This document shows positions 1-7,089 of a DNA stretch of 64,000 nt, one piece after another; positions within the stretch are counted from its first letter, which is position 1, and every line of letters begins with the position of its first letter. The notes beneath the pieces are model-generated. The model was given only the letters and a program-made list of their open reading frames with translations, made no database searches and was not told the DNA's origin. The DNA is from CAWCBH01 sp963793785 (GTDB lineage: Bacteria; Actinomycetota; Thermoleophilia; Solirubrobacterales; 70-9), in assembly GCA_963793785.1 (NCBI GenBank), contig CAWCBH010000004.1, forward strand, positions 1 to 64,000, read 5' to 3'. The translations under genes were made by a program, and so were the position numbers.

Positions 1-375
1 CTCGGCCCTGGTGAGAAATCCGCGACTGCTGACGGCCTTTCCGCTTCTGACCGTCCACACCGCTGCCCACACGATGTCCACCGGTATCTGGGTGTGCCTC
101 ATCCGGCCGGTCGTCCGCTGGACGCTGACCAGGGTTTCGCCATCATCGGCCTCGATGATCTCTTGCACTTCGAAGTCGAGGTCATCGAATACCTCCCAAA
201 TCTCCGCCGCCCATTGCCGCAGCCCGTCGTGGCCCCGGAACGGGCCGGTGACGGGGAATTCCGGTGGATTCAGTATCTCCATCCGCTGATCGCAGAGCGC
301 GATTTGAGCTTCAACGTCTTCGCGCGCCAGAGCCGCCCACAATCCGCTTACGACTTCCGAATTGCCCGTGGACAT
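1..375 (-). CDS. SnoaL/NTF2-like protein, 3' end cut off by the window
   Basis: A minus-strand frame is open from an ATG at 375 to the window edge, giving 125 residues without a stop. It reads as a SnoaL-like (ketosteroid-isomerase/NTF2 fold) protein: an N-terminal helix (ending LWAALAREDVEAQIA), a MEILNPPEFPVTGPFRGHDG segment typical of the pocket entrance, then IWEVFDDLDFEVQEII and the strand segments VSVQRTTGRM and WAAVWTVRSGKAV. Such proteins are small cytoplasmic alpha+beta barrels of varied function, so substrate cannot be given. A GATACT hexamer lies 9 nt before the ATG, compatible with a very short leader. It resembles in family, not closely, the gene at 56576. The C-terminus lies beyond the window. 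Confidence 0.8.
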   Translation of the reverse strand, partial: MSTGNSEVVSGLWAALAREDVEAQIALCDQRMEILNPPEFPVTGPFRGHDGLRQWAAEIWEVFDDLDFEVQEIIEADDGETLVSVQRTTGRMRHTQIPVDIVWAAVWTVRSGKAVSSRGFLTRAE

Positions 376-466
376 CGCCCGCGCAGTATCTCGCTCAGAG
401 CTTCGGCCTCGCTCACACGCACAGCAGCCAAAGCTCGCGATCCGACATGCGGGCACCAGCGTCGAA

Positions 467-539
467 TGGGCGGTGCGTGGCTCGAACACGCGACCTCCTG
501 CTTGTAAGGCAGGCGCTCTCCCAACTGAGCTAACCGCCC
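467..539 (-). tRNA. tRNA-Val (anticodon TAC)
   Basis: The minus strand folds into a complete cloverleaf: acceptor GGGCGGT pairs with ACCGCCC, discriminator A, D-arm TTAGCTCAGTTGGGAGAGC, anticodon stem CCTGC/GCAGG around loop CTTACAA (anticodon TAC), and a T-arm with GTTCGAGCC. CCA is not encoded. It sits between the SnoaL-like gene and the SDR gene. Confidence 0.96.
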
Positions 540-592
540 TGGGGCTTGATTATCCACCCGCGATTCGGCGGGCTGGGAGAATCGCGCTGCGG

Positions 593-1348
593 ATGGACAT
601 GGGGCTGAAAGGACGCGTCGCGCTGGTGATGGGAGCCAGCCAGGGGATCGGCCGTGGAATTGCCACAGCATTGGCCCGCGAGGGGGCGCGGGTGGCGATC
701 TCGAGCCGCTCGGAGGAGAAGCTCGACGCCGCGGCAGCGGAGATCGAGGGCGAGGTGGCTTCGTTTGTGGCCGACACCGGAGACCTGGAGCGGCTCACGC
801 GGCTGCCTGCCGAGGTCGCCGAGCGGCTGGGACCGGTCGAGATCCTGGTAGCCAACACCGGCGGGCCGCCGCTGGGCGGGGCGCTCGACCACGACTTTGA
901 GGACTGGGAGAGTGCATACCGCTCGCTGGTGCTGGCGCCGCGGGTGCTTGTCGAGGAGGTGCTGCCGGCGATGCGCGAGCGGGGCTGGGGGCGGATCGTC
1001 AACGTCGGATCCAGCTCGACCCGGGAGCCGATCCCGGGACTCAATCTCTCCAACTCGCACCGGATGGCGGCGGTCGGCTTCCTGAAGACGCTCTCGGGCG
1101 AGGTGGCCGCCGACGGAATCACCGTCAACACCGTCGCCACCGGGCGCTTTGCGACCGAGCGGGTGGCATCCAACGCCGGCTCGATGGAGGCGGCCGAAGA
1201 GGCAGCCAGCGAGCAGGTGCCGGCGGGGCGCCTCGGCCGGCCGGAGGAATACGGGGACCTGGTCGCGTTCCTGTGCTCGGAGCGGGCCGCGTACATCACC
1301 GGGACGGTGATCCCGATCGACGGCGGCATGCTGCGCTCGGCGTTCTAG
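593..1348 (+). CDS. Atypical short-chain dehydrogenase/reductase (BKR-like) lacking the catalytic Tyr
   Basis: This 251-residue protein has the SDR nucleotide motif GASQGIGRG near residue 13 and the NTGG strand motif, so it should bind NAD(P). The usual active site is altered: where SDRs carry YxxxK, the sequence reads SNSHRMAAVGFLKTL, so Lys and an upstream GSSS serine patch are kept but Tyr is absent. This fits the 'BKR-like' SDR subgroup that lacks a perfect catalytic tetrad. The C-terminal GRLGRPEEYGDLVAFLCSE and ITGTVIPIDGGM segments are standard for 3-oxoacyl-reductase-like SDRs. Start is ATG 593, or ATG 599 two codons later; the Rossmann motif follows at once. The frame is open further upstream, but through the tRNA. 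Substrate is unknown. Confidence 0.9.
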   Translation: MDMGLKGRVALVMGASQGIGRGIATALAREGARVAISSRSEEKLDAAAAEIEGEVASFVADTGDLERLTRLPAEVAERLGPVEILVANTGGPPLGGALDHDFEDWESAYRSLVLAPRVLVEEVLPAMRERGWGRIVNVGSSSTREPIPGLNLSNSHRMAAVGFLKTLSGEVAADGITVNTVATGRFATERVASNAGSMEAAEEAASEQVPAGRLGRPEEYGDLVAFLCSERAAYITGTVIPIDGGMLRSAF

Positions 1349-1352
1349 CCGC

Positions 1353-2147
1353 TCAGGCCGGAGCTTCGGCGGCGGCAGCGGTGCGGCCCTGCTCGTCCCG
1401 GGCAAGGGTCCCGTGCCGGCGGCGGGCGACGTAGAGCCAGACGGCGCCGGCCGCGACCATCATCAGGCTTTCCAGTTGCGCCCGGGTCAAACCGAGCAGA
1501 ACGTCGTCGTTGCGGCGCACGAACTCGACCAGGAACCGCTCGGCGCCGGCATAGACGAGGTAGATCGCGAACAGCACCCCGGCCCGGAAGCGGTCGCGCA
1601 GCTGCCAGAGCAGATAGGCGCCGAGGCCCATGACCAGCGTCTCGTAGATCGGAGTCGGATGGACCTCCTGCTCGGTGGCGACGGTGCCGTCTGGGTAGGC
1701 CATCGCCCACGGCCCGTCCCAGGCCTTGCCGTAGTCGCCGTCGCCGGAGAGCTGGCAACCGCAGCGCCCGATCGCGTAGCCGAGCGCCAGCGCCGGGGCG
1801 GCGACGTCGAGCAGAACCAGCCCGAGGAATCCTCGGTACCAGGCCCAGATCAGGACCGCGATCGCGCCGCCGATCGCGCCGCCGTACCAGACCAGCCCCG
1901 AGCCGGAGAAGAGGTTGCCGAGCAGGTCGTCGGAGACCTCGCTCCAGTTCTCGATCAGGTAGTAGACGCGCGAGCCGACTATGCCGCCGGCGAGGGCGGA
2001 GAAGGTCATCTCGTAGGCCCAGTCGGCTGGCTTGCCGAGCTCGACGAAGCGACGCCCGACGAGTGCACCGGCGGCGAGGAAGGCGAGCGCGAACATCAGA
2101 CCGAAGGTCTGCAGGGTTAGGGGGCCGATATTCAGCTCGGGATGCAC
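1353..2147 (-). CDS. lgt: Prolipoprotein diacylglyceryl transferase
   Basis: A 264-residue polytopic membrane enzyme that transfers diacylglycerol from phosphatidylglycerol to the lipobox cysteine of prolipoproteins. The N-terminus (HPELNIGPLTLQTFGLM) is the family start, and GRCGCQLSGDGDYGKAWDG is the signature loop around the essential Arg/Gly region. VHPTPIYE and ERFLVEFVR match the conserved C-terminal half. The GTG start at 2147 lies only 4 nt after the 3' base of tRNA-Glu on the same strand, leaving no room for its own promoter or Shine-Dalgarno; expression probably depends on read-through from the tRNA promoter and tRNA 3' processing. Likely clients in this window are the lipoproteins at 23827 and 41713. 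Confidence 0.95.
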   Translation of the reverse strand: MHPELNIGPLTLQTFGLMFALAFLAAGALVGRRFVELGKPADWAYEMTFSALAGGIVGSRVYYLIENWSEVSDDLLGNLFSGSGLVWYGGAIGGAIAVLIWAWYRGFLGLVLLDVAAPALALGYAIGRCGCQLSGDGDYGKAWDGPWAMAYPDGTVATEQEVHPTPIYETLVMGLGAYLLWQLRDRFRAGVLFAIYLVYAGAERFLVEFVRRNDDVLLGLTRAQLESLMMVAAGAVWLYVARRRHGTLARDEQGRTAAAAEAPA

Positions 2148-2151
2148 GAAT

Positions 2152-2224
2152 TAGCCCCGGGGGGAATCGAACCCCACTCTTCGTCCTTGAAAGGGACGCG
2201 TGCTAGCCGGTACACCACGGGGCC
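2152..2224 (-). tRNA. tRNA-Glu (anticodon TTC), same transcript as lgt
   Basis: A full cloverleaf is present on the minus strand: acceptor GGCCCCG pairs with CGGGGCT (one G-U), anticodon stem CGTCC/GGACG encloses loop CTTTCAA (anticodon TTC), and the T-loop is TTCGATT. The outer T-stem pair is a mismatch. CCA is not encoded. The 3' end is followed by ATTC and then the GTG of lgt. A TAGACT -10 lies 11 nt upstream of the 5' end. Confidence 0.94.
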
Positions 2225-2235
2225 ACTCTTGTCGC

Positions 2236-2241
2236 AGTCTA
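2236..2241 (-). promoter_or_regulatory. -10 element for tRNA-Glu/lgt
   Basis: TAGACT on the minus strand, 11 nt before the mature tRNA 5' end, gives a predicted start about 5 nt upstream of the tRNA. No good -35 is seen at 17 nt. The same hexamer is used at other promoters in this window. Confidence 0.5.
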
Positions 2242-2263
2242 GGCGGGACTCGGCACAATTCCT

Positions 2264-3010
2264 GTGTCACGCTGCGAACGCATGTTCGCCCAGCCGTCTC
2301 GGCCCTATAAGTCCACCGAGTACACCGAGGCTCGCCGACTACGGACCGAGGAAGGAATGCCGATGAAGCAGATTGCTTCGCGGCTCGGCGTCTCGGTCGG
2401 ATCGGTGCATCTCTGGACGAAGGACATCGAGATCAGTCCGGAACTGGCCGAGCAGAATCTCGCTCGGGCGCGCGACAAGGCCTCGCGAAGCTGGCGACTG
2501 AAGAATCAGGCACGCCGCCTCGCGTTCCAAGCGGAGGGGCGAAGGCAGGCGCGCTCAGGGGAGCCACTTCATCGGGCGGGCTGCTTCCTCTACTGGGCGG
2601 AAGGCGCAAAGTCGCGTAGCACCGTGGGGTTTGCGAACTCCGACGTCAACATGGTTCGGTTCTTCATGCGGTTCTTGCGGGAGAGCTTGGAGGTCCCCGA
2701 AGAGAAGATCAGGGTGAACTTCAACGTCTACACGGGCAATGGCTTCTCGATCGAGCAGATCGAGCGGTATTGGCTGAACGCGCTCGAACTCGACCCGTCA
2801 TGCCTTCGATCGCACATCGTCAACCACTTCCCCACTTCATCCAGCGGGCAGAAACGAAATCGACTCCCTTACGGTGTCTGCTTCCTAAGGGTCCACAGCA
2901 CCCGGCTCGTCCAGCACATCTACGGCGCAATTCAGGAGTACGCCGGTTTCGACGAGCCGCGCTGGCTCGACTGCAATCCGGTCAAACGCAGCGCCTCGGC
3001 TAGTCGGTGA
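2264..3010 (+). CDS. HTH protein with LAGLIDADG-endonuclease-like domain, function unknown
   Basis: The 248-residue product starts with a helix-turn-helix (about residues 26-52, EEGMPMKQIASRLGVSVGSV). It continues with a basic linker and a region beginning GCFLYWAEGAKSR, then FANSDVNMVRFFMRFLRE and ERYWLNALEL, ending in YGVCFLRVHSTRLVQ. This arrangement is seen in a widespread actinobacterial hypothetical family whose second half resembles a degenerate LAGLIDADG fold; no catalytic claim can be made. GTG 2264 is preceded by a CACAAT element; ATG 2282 is the alternative start. It lies just beside tRNA-Glu, diverges from it, and is visibly less GC-rich than its neighbours, which suggests acquisition. 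Its 3' end overlaps argF by 11 bases in convergent orientation. Confidence 0.75.
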   Translation: MSRCERMFAQPSRPYKSTEYTEARRLRTEEGMPMKQIASRLGVSVGSVHLWTKDIEISPELAEQNLARARDKASRSWRLKNQARRLAFQAEGRRQARSGEPLHRAGCFLYWAEGAKSRSTVGFANSDVNMVRFFMRFLRESLEVPEEKIRVNFNVYTGNGFSIEQIERYWLNALELDPSCLRSHIVNHFPTSSSGQKRNRLPYGVCFLRVHSTRLVQHIYGAIQEYAGFDEPRWLDCNPVKRSASASR

Positions 3011-3884
3011 GCAGAAACTCCAGCAGCGCCTTCTGCGCGTGCAGGCGGTTCTCGGCCTGGTCCCAGACGGCAGAGCGGTCGCCGTAGAGGACCTCCTCGG
3101 TGATCTCCTCGCCGGGGTGGGCGGGGAGGCAATGCAGCACGATCGCCCGGTCTGAGGCGGCGCCGACGAGGTCGGCGTCGACGCGGTAGGGCCGCAGGTC
3201 GGTGCGGCGGCGCTCGGCTTCGTCCTCGTCGCCCATGCTGACCCAGACGTCGGTGTAGATCGCGTCGGCGCCGGCTACGGCGCCGCGGGGATCGTCGGTC
3301 AGGGTCGCGCCATGGCCCTCGTTCAGCTGGTAGCCCTCCGGGGCCGCGACGACCACCTCGATCCCGGCCAGCTCCCCCAGGATCGCCAGCGAACGGGCGA
3401 CGTTGTTGCCGTCGCCGACGTAGGCGAGGCGCAGGCCGTGCAGGTCGTCGAATCGCTCGCGCAAGGTCAGCAGATCCGCGAGGGCCTGGCAAGGGTGGTG
3501 GAGCGGCGTCAATCCGTTCACCACCGGCACCTCGGAGGCGGCGGCCAGCTCCTCGACCAGCTCATGGGAGCCGGAGCGGATCACGATCGCGTCGAGGAAG
3601 CGCGAGAGCACCCGGGCGGTGTCGGCAACCGACTCCCCGCGGGCCAGCTGCAGCTCGTCCGCGCGCAGCACGATCGGGGTGCCGCCGAGCTCGGCGACGC
3701 CGACCTCGAACGAGATCCGCGTGCGGGTCGAGGGGCGCTCGAAGAAGAGCGCCACGCTTTGCCCGGCCAGGGCGTCTGCCCCACTGCTGTCAGGCCGCCC
3801 GCGCTTCAGCTCCAGGGCCCGGTCGAGGAGAGTCGCCAGATCGGCGGCTCCCAGCTCTTCTCCGGTGAGAAAATGACGCTTCAA
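3000..3884 (-). CDS. argF: Ornithine carbamoyltransferase
   Basis: The enzyme makes citrulline from carbamoyl phosphate and ornithine in arginine synthesis. Diagnostic motifs are FFERPSTRTRISFE (carbamoyl-phosphate loop), HHPCQALADLLT, and HCLPAHPGEE (the HCLP ornithine-site cysteine). The frame is open to an ATG at 3938, but that would add 18 non-conserved residues and overlap the divergent neighbour. The family start KRHFLTGEEL is reached exactly at a TTG at 3884, and a TAGTAT hexamer sits 7 nt upstream of it, so a leaderless TTG start of 294 residues is preferred. No other arginine gene is nearby. Confidence 0.95.
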   Translation of the reverse strand: MKRHFLTGEELGAADLATLLDRALELKRGRPDSSGADALAGQSVALFFERPSTRTRISFEVGVAELGGTPIVLRADELQLARGESVADTARVLSRFLDAIVIRSGSHELVEELAAASEVPVVNGLTPLHHPCQALADLLTLRERFDDLHGLRLAYVGDGNNVARSLAILGELAGIEVVVAAPEGYQLNEGHGATLTDDPRGAVAGADAIYTDVWVSMGDEDEAERRRTDLRPYRVDADLVGAASDRAIVLHCLPAHPGEEITEEVLYGDRSAVWDQAENRLHAQKALLEFLLTD

Positions 3885-3890
3885 GCAGCG

Positions 3891-3897
3891 GATACTA
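3891..3897. promoter_or_regulatory. Symmetrical -10 element driving argF and the EEP gene divergently
   Basis: GATACTA on the plus strand reads TAGTATC on the minus strand. Plus: GATACT, 6 nt, then GTG 3903. Minus: TAGTAT, 7 nt, then TTG 3884. Both give start sites at or next to the start codon, so both transcripts would be leaderless and compete for one element. The starts are 18 bp apart, leaving no room for two separate -10 boxes. Confidence 0.55.
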
Positions 3898-3902
3898 GGC
3901 GG

Positions 3903-4721
3903 GTGGAATTCCGTGCGCTGACCTGGAACCTCTTCCATGGTCGAGACGCTCCCCCGGACCGATCACTGTTCACCTGGCGGTCGCGACTGCTCCGGGTCAG
4001 CGAGCGAAACGACTCCCACGTGCAGGTCAACCGCGATCTGCTGCCCGAATTCACCCGCTTGATCGACGAGGCCGAGTGGGACGTAGCGCTGCTGCAGGAG
4101 TGCCCGCCGCGCTTCGCGGCGCCGCTGATTGCGGCCTGCAGCGCACAGTCACACCGGGTGCTGACCGCCCGCAACTCCTTCGGTGCCCTGCGGAGCGCGA
4201 TCGCGCGCCTCAACCCCGATCTGATCGCTTCCTCTGAGGGAGGGTCGAACCTGACCCTGGTCCGCAACGATTCTCCGCTCGGCAGGATCACAGAGCGGCG
4301 AGGGCTCGTGATCCGGGAGCGACTCCCGGAGCGGCGAACAATGGCTTTCGTCCGCACCGCCTCTGGTCTCTGCGTCGCCAACCTGCATGCCACCAACGAT
4401 CGGCCCGAGCTGGCGACCCCCGAGCTGCTGCATGCCGCCGAGACGGCGATCGGGTGGAGCGAGGGCTCGCCGCTGATCTTCGGCGGCGATCTGAACCTGC
4501 GCCCGAGCGAGCACTTGGCCGTCTTTGACGAGCTACGGAACCGCTTCGGGCTCGCCCCACCGACCGCCCCCGACTCGATCGACCATCTCCTCGCCCGCGG
4601 GCTCGACGTCACCGAGCCCCCCGCAACGTGGCCGGCCGCGCGACGCGAGCTGCGCGAGAACGGCCATGCGCTGCGGCTCTCCGATCACGCTCCGGTCAAC
4701 GCCGCCTTCCTCCTGCGCTGA
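3903..4721 (+). CDS. Endonuclease/exonuclease/phosphatase (EEP) family hydrolase
   Basis: A 272-residue EEP-fold metal hydrolase. The motifs occur in order: TWNLFHG, LLQEC (metal-binding Glu), ANLHATN (catalytic His region), GGDLNLRP (Asp/Asn), IDHLLARG, and SDHAPVNAAF (catalytic Asp-His pair). The family includes nucleases, sphingomyelinases and inositol phosphatases, and the substrate cannot be told. No signal peptide is present, so it acts in the cytoplasm. GTG 3903 follows a GATACT element by 6 nt (leaderless); an upstream ATG at 3873 would overlap the argF start and precede the predicted transcription start. Confidence 0.85.
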   Translation: MEFRALTWNLFHGRDAPPDRSLFTWRSRLLRVSERNDSHVQVNRDLLPEFTRLIDEAEWDVALLQECPPRFAAPLIAACSAQSHRVLTARNSFGALRSAIARLNPDLIASSEGGSNLTLVRNDSPLGRITERRGLVIRERLPERRTMAFVRTASGLCVANLHATNDRPELATPELLHAAETAIGWSEGSPLIFGGDLNLRPSEHLAVFDELRNRFGLAPPTAPDSIDHLLARGLDVTEPPATWPAARRELRENGHALRLSDHAPVNAAFLLR

Positions 4722-4823
4722 CCTCGCCCGGCCACCGCAAGCTTGCGGTCACCTTTGCCTCCGGCAGCCGGGAGTGAGATAGTCACCCTCGCGACCAGTC
4801 GACGAGGATCAGGAGGGCACGAA

Positions 4824-5594
4824 ATGGCGGCGAAGAGGACCCCGGCGCGAAAGTCGAGCAGCAAGGCTTCCGGCGCCCGCAAGACGACGGCCCGCAAGAC
4901 GACGGCGCGGAAGACGACCGCCCGCAAGAGCACGGCGCGAAAGTCGACCGCCCGCAAGACGACTGCGCGTAAGAGCACGGCCCGCAAGAGCACCGCGCGG
5001 AAGTCGACCGCCAGCTCCGCCAGACGCTCCAGCACACCGACCACCGGCCTCGACAAGAGCATCGAAAGCTTTCGCTCCAGTCTCGAGCGCAGCCTGACCC
5101 TGAGCCGCGACCGCGTGCAGGAAGTCGCCGACGACGCGGTGCGGCGCGGCCGGATGACCCGCGGCGACGCCGAGAAGCTGGTCTCCGACCTTGTCCGACG
5201 CGGCCGCCAGCAGACCGACGGAATGCTCCGCGACCTCGAGCGCCTCGCCACCCAGGCTCGGAAGGAAGTCCGGGGTCGGTCGACGCCGGTCCGCAAGCGT
5301 GCCACCCAGGCTGCCCGCCAGGCCCGCCGCCAGGTCGAGGGCGGCGCCGGCCGCGCCGGCCGGGTCGTCCGCGACACCGCCGACCGGCCCCTGGCTCAGG
5401 CCGACCGGCTGCGCCGCAGAGCAGGCGTCGGCGCAAACTTCCCGATCACCGCCTACGACCAGCTGACCGCGACGCAGGTGCAGTCCCGCCTCGCCGACCT
5501 GACCCCGGCCGAGCTTCGCAAGGTGCGCGACTACGAGAAGCGAAACGACGACCGCAAGAGCGTCGTCGCCGCAATCGAGCGCAAGCTGGGCTAG
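4824..5594 (+). CDS. Histone-H1-like basic tail fused to a phasin-like coiled-coil protein
   Basis: The 256-residue product has three parts. Residues 18-62 are nine exact-length pentapeptide repeats ARK(T/S)T, a Lys/Arg-rich tail like bacterial H1 homologues. Residues about 70-150 form a charged helix with DRVQEVADDAVRRGRMTR and GDAEKLVSDLVRRGRQQ, which resembles polyhydroxyalkanoate synthesis regulator/phasin proteins. An Ala/Arg-rich linker leads to a C-terminal helical segment (LADLTPAELRKVRDYEKR) common in such actinobacterial proteins. ATG 4824 is fixed by AGGAGG 7 nt upstream. The layout suggests a DNA-binding protein that may tether granules or condense the nucleoid, comparable in idea to PhaM; this is inference. 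No PHA synthase is in the window. Confidence 0.85.
   Translation: MAAKRTPARKSSSKASGARKTTARKTTARKTTARKSTARKSTARKTTARKSTARKSTARKSTASSARRSSTPTTGLDKSIESFRSSLERSLTLSRDRVQEVADDAVRRGRMTRGDAEKLVSDLVRRGRQQTDGMLRDLERLATQARKEVRGRSTPVRKRATQAARQARRQVEGGAGRAGRVVRDTADRPLAQADRLRRRAGVGANFPITAYDQLTATQVQSRLADLTPAELRKVRDYEKRNDDRKSVVAAIERKLG
4875..5009 (+). repeat. Nine tandem 15-bp coding repeats (ARK[T/S]T)
   Basis: Nine in-frame 15-bp units GCN-CGN-AAG-(ACG/ACC/AGC/TCG)-AC(G/C) run without gaps. Synonymous differences between units show they are not a recent perfect expansion; copy number may vary between strains. Confidence 0.9.
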
Positions 5595-7069
5595 GCGAAC
5601 GCGGCCGCAAGCGGCTCGAAGTCAAGCTCCTCGCCACTCGCTTCGAGAAGCAGCTCGTCGGCCCGCAGTCTCTGGCCCTGCCTCCAGAGCTGTTGAAGCC
5701 AATCGCCCGCGGCGGGCTCGCTGAACCAGCGCTCGCCGAAGCGCTCCCGCAGGATCGAGCGCCAGCGGTCCTCCAATGCCCAGGCGCGCAGGTAGGCGGC
5801 GACGTAGAAGCCTTCATCGACGTCGTCGAGCCAGGTGTCCTGCGTCCATCCGACGCCCGTGGCCGTGCCCAACAGCTCGGCATAGCGGCCGGGCATCGCG
5901 TCCAGATCTACACCAGGCCCGTGCAGCTCCAGCTCGTAGGCGAGCTTTGAGGCGTAGCGCCGCAGGAAGTACAGGCGCACCGCCCGCACGTGGTCGACGA
6001 TCGGGTCCGGGTCGGCGCCCAGCGCCTCCGCCAGCCAGAGCGGGTCCTCGGTTATGTGCTCGAGCAGAAAGGCAAACGACTCGGTGACCGAGTTGTCGCC
6101 CAGGTAGCGGTACTCGACCTCCAGGGCCGGTTCCATGTTCGCGTAGTGCTCGGCGTGCCCGGCCTCGTGGAAGAGGGCGGCGAAGTCCTCCCTGCCCCCG
6201 ACCCGCGGCACGACCAGATAGACCTCCTCGGGCACCCGCACCGGCGCGCAGTAGGCCCGCGGGGTCTTCGTCGGGCGCTGCTCGGTGTCGAGGATGACCT
6301 CCGCCGTCCGCCCCTCCTCGAGGCCGAGCCTTGCGATGACCTCGCGCAGCGAGGGCAGCAGGCGCGGCGCAGCGAAAGCGTTGTCGAGGCCCGGGGCGCG
6401 AAAGAACCGCGCCAGGTCGGCGCGTGCCGAGTCCGCCAGCCCGAAGCCGAGCACCTCCTCCAGCTGCGGGCCGATCAGCTCCGGGTAGCGCTGCTCGGTC
6501 GCGGCCAGGAACGCTGCGGTCTGGTCGCGCAGCCGGTGGAGGTCGATGCCGCGAAGCTCCGCGTAGGCGTCTGCGTAGCTGTCCCAGCCGAGGCTTCGCA
6601 GCAACTCATGCGAGCGCTCCAGCGCCGCACGGTGAAGCGGGTTCAGCTCCGCGCGCAACGCTTCGAGACGCGCCGCCTCGATCTGCCGGCGCCGCTCCGA
6701 GTTGGCCTCGTTGGCCTGCTCGACCGGTGCCGCGCGGTAGGGAATCGGCCCGCCGTCGACCTCCAGCTCCAGCGTCGCCTCGCGGTTGGCGACGGCCGCC
6801 GCCTCGGTCGCACAGGCGCGGCCGAGGTATCCGTCGACGGCTAGCTCGAGCAGATAGGCGGCCCGCCGCCGCTCCTCGCCGCCGGCGGCGCTCGCCCTCT
6901 CGCGCAGCCGCTGCACCGAGTCGGCGCCGAACAGGCTCGCGTGGGCCTCGTAGACCCGTTCCACCTCGAACTGGATCTTCTGCCCCGAGAAATGGAGGTG
7001 GTACTCGCGGTGCAGCTCGCCGAGGAACCGCTCCGCCGCCGCCGCGTAGGAGTCGAGGTCGAAGCCCAC
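5591..7069 (-). CDS. M3-like zinc metallopeptidase (gluzincin)
   Basis: A 492-residue, mostly helical protein with the zinc site FHEAGHAEHYAN near residue 300 (HExxH) and a third-ligand glutamate about 27 residues later in NSVTESFAFLLEH. This spacing and the alpha-helical surroundings match oligopeptidase M3/carboxypeptidase-like families. No signal peptide or membrane segment is present, so a cytoplasmic peptidase is expected. The stop codon overlaps the convergent H1-like gene by 4 bases. The ATG start at 7069 lies 20 bases from the divergent methyltransferase start. Specificity cannot be assigned. Confidence 0.85.
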   Translation of the reverse strand: MGFDLDSYAAAAERFLGELHREYHLHFSGQKIQFEVERVYEAHASLFGADSVQRLRERASAAGGEERRRAAYLLELAVDGYLGRACATEAAAVANREATLELEVDGGPIPYRAAPVEQANEANSERRRQIEAARLEALRAELNPLHRAALERSHELLRSLGWDSYADAYAELRGIDLHRLRDQTAAFLAATEQRYPELIGPQLEEVLGFGLADSARADLARFFRAPGLDNAFAAPRLLPSLREVIARLGLEEGRTAEVILDTEQRPTKTPRAYCAPVRVPEEVYLVVPRVGGREDFAALFHEAGHAEHYANMEPALEVEYRYLGDNSVTESFAFLLEHITEDPLWLAEALGADPDPIVDHVRAVRLYFLRRYASKLAYELELHGPGVDLDAMPGRYAELLGTATGVGWTQDTWLDDVDEGFYVAAYLRAWALEDRWRSILRERFGERWFSEPAAGDWLQQLWRQGQRLRADELLLEASGEELDFEPLAAAFA

Positions 7070-7089
7070 GGGCTGCCACGATAGGAGAG

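Noticed and set aside
4875..5009. Tandem 15-bp repeats as a CRISPR or satellite array
   Set aside because: Units are contiguous, in frame and code for ARK(T/S)T; there are no spacers.
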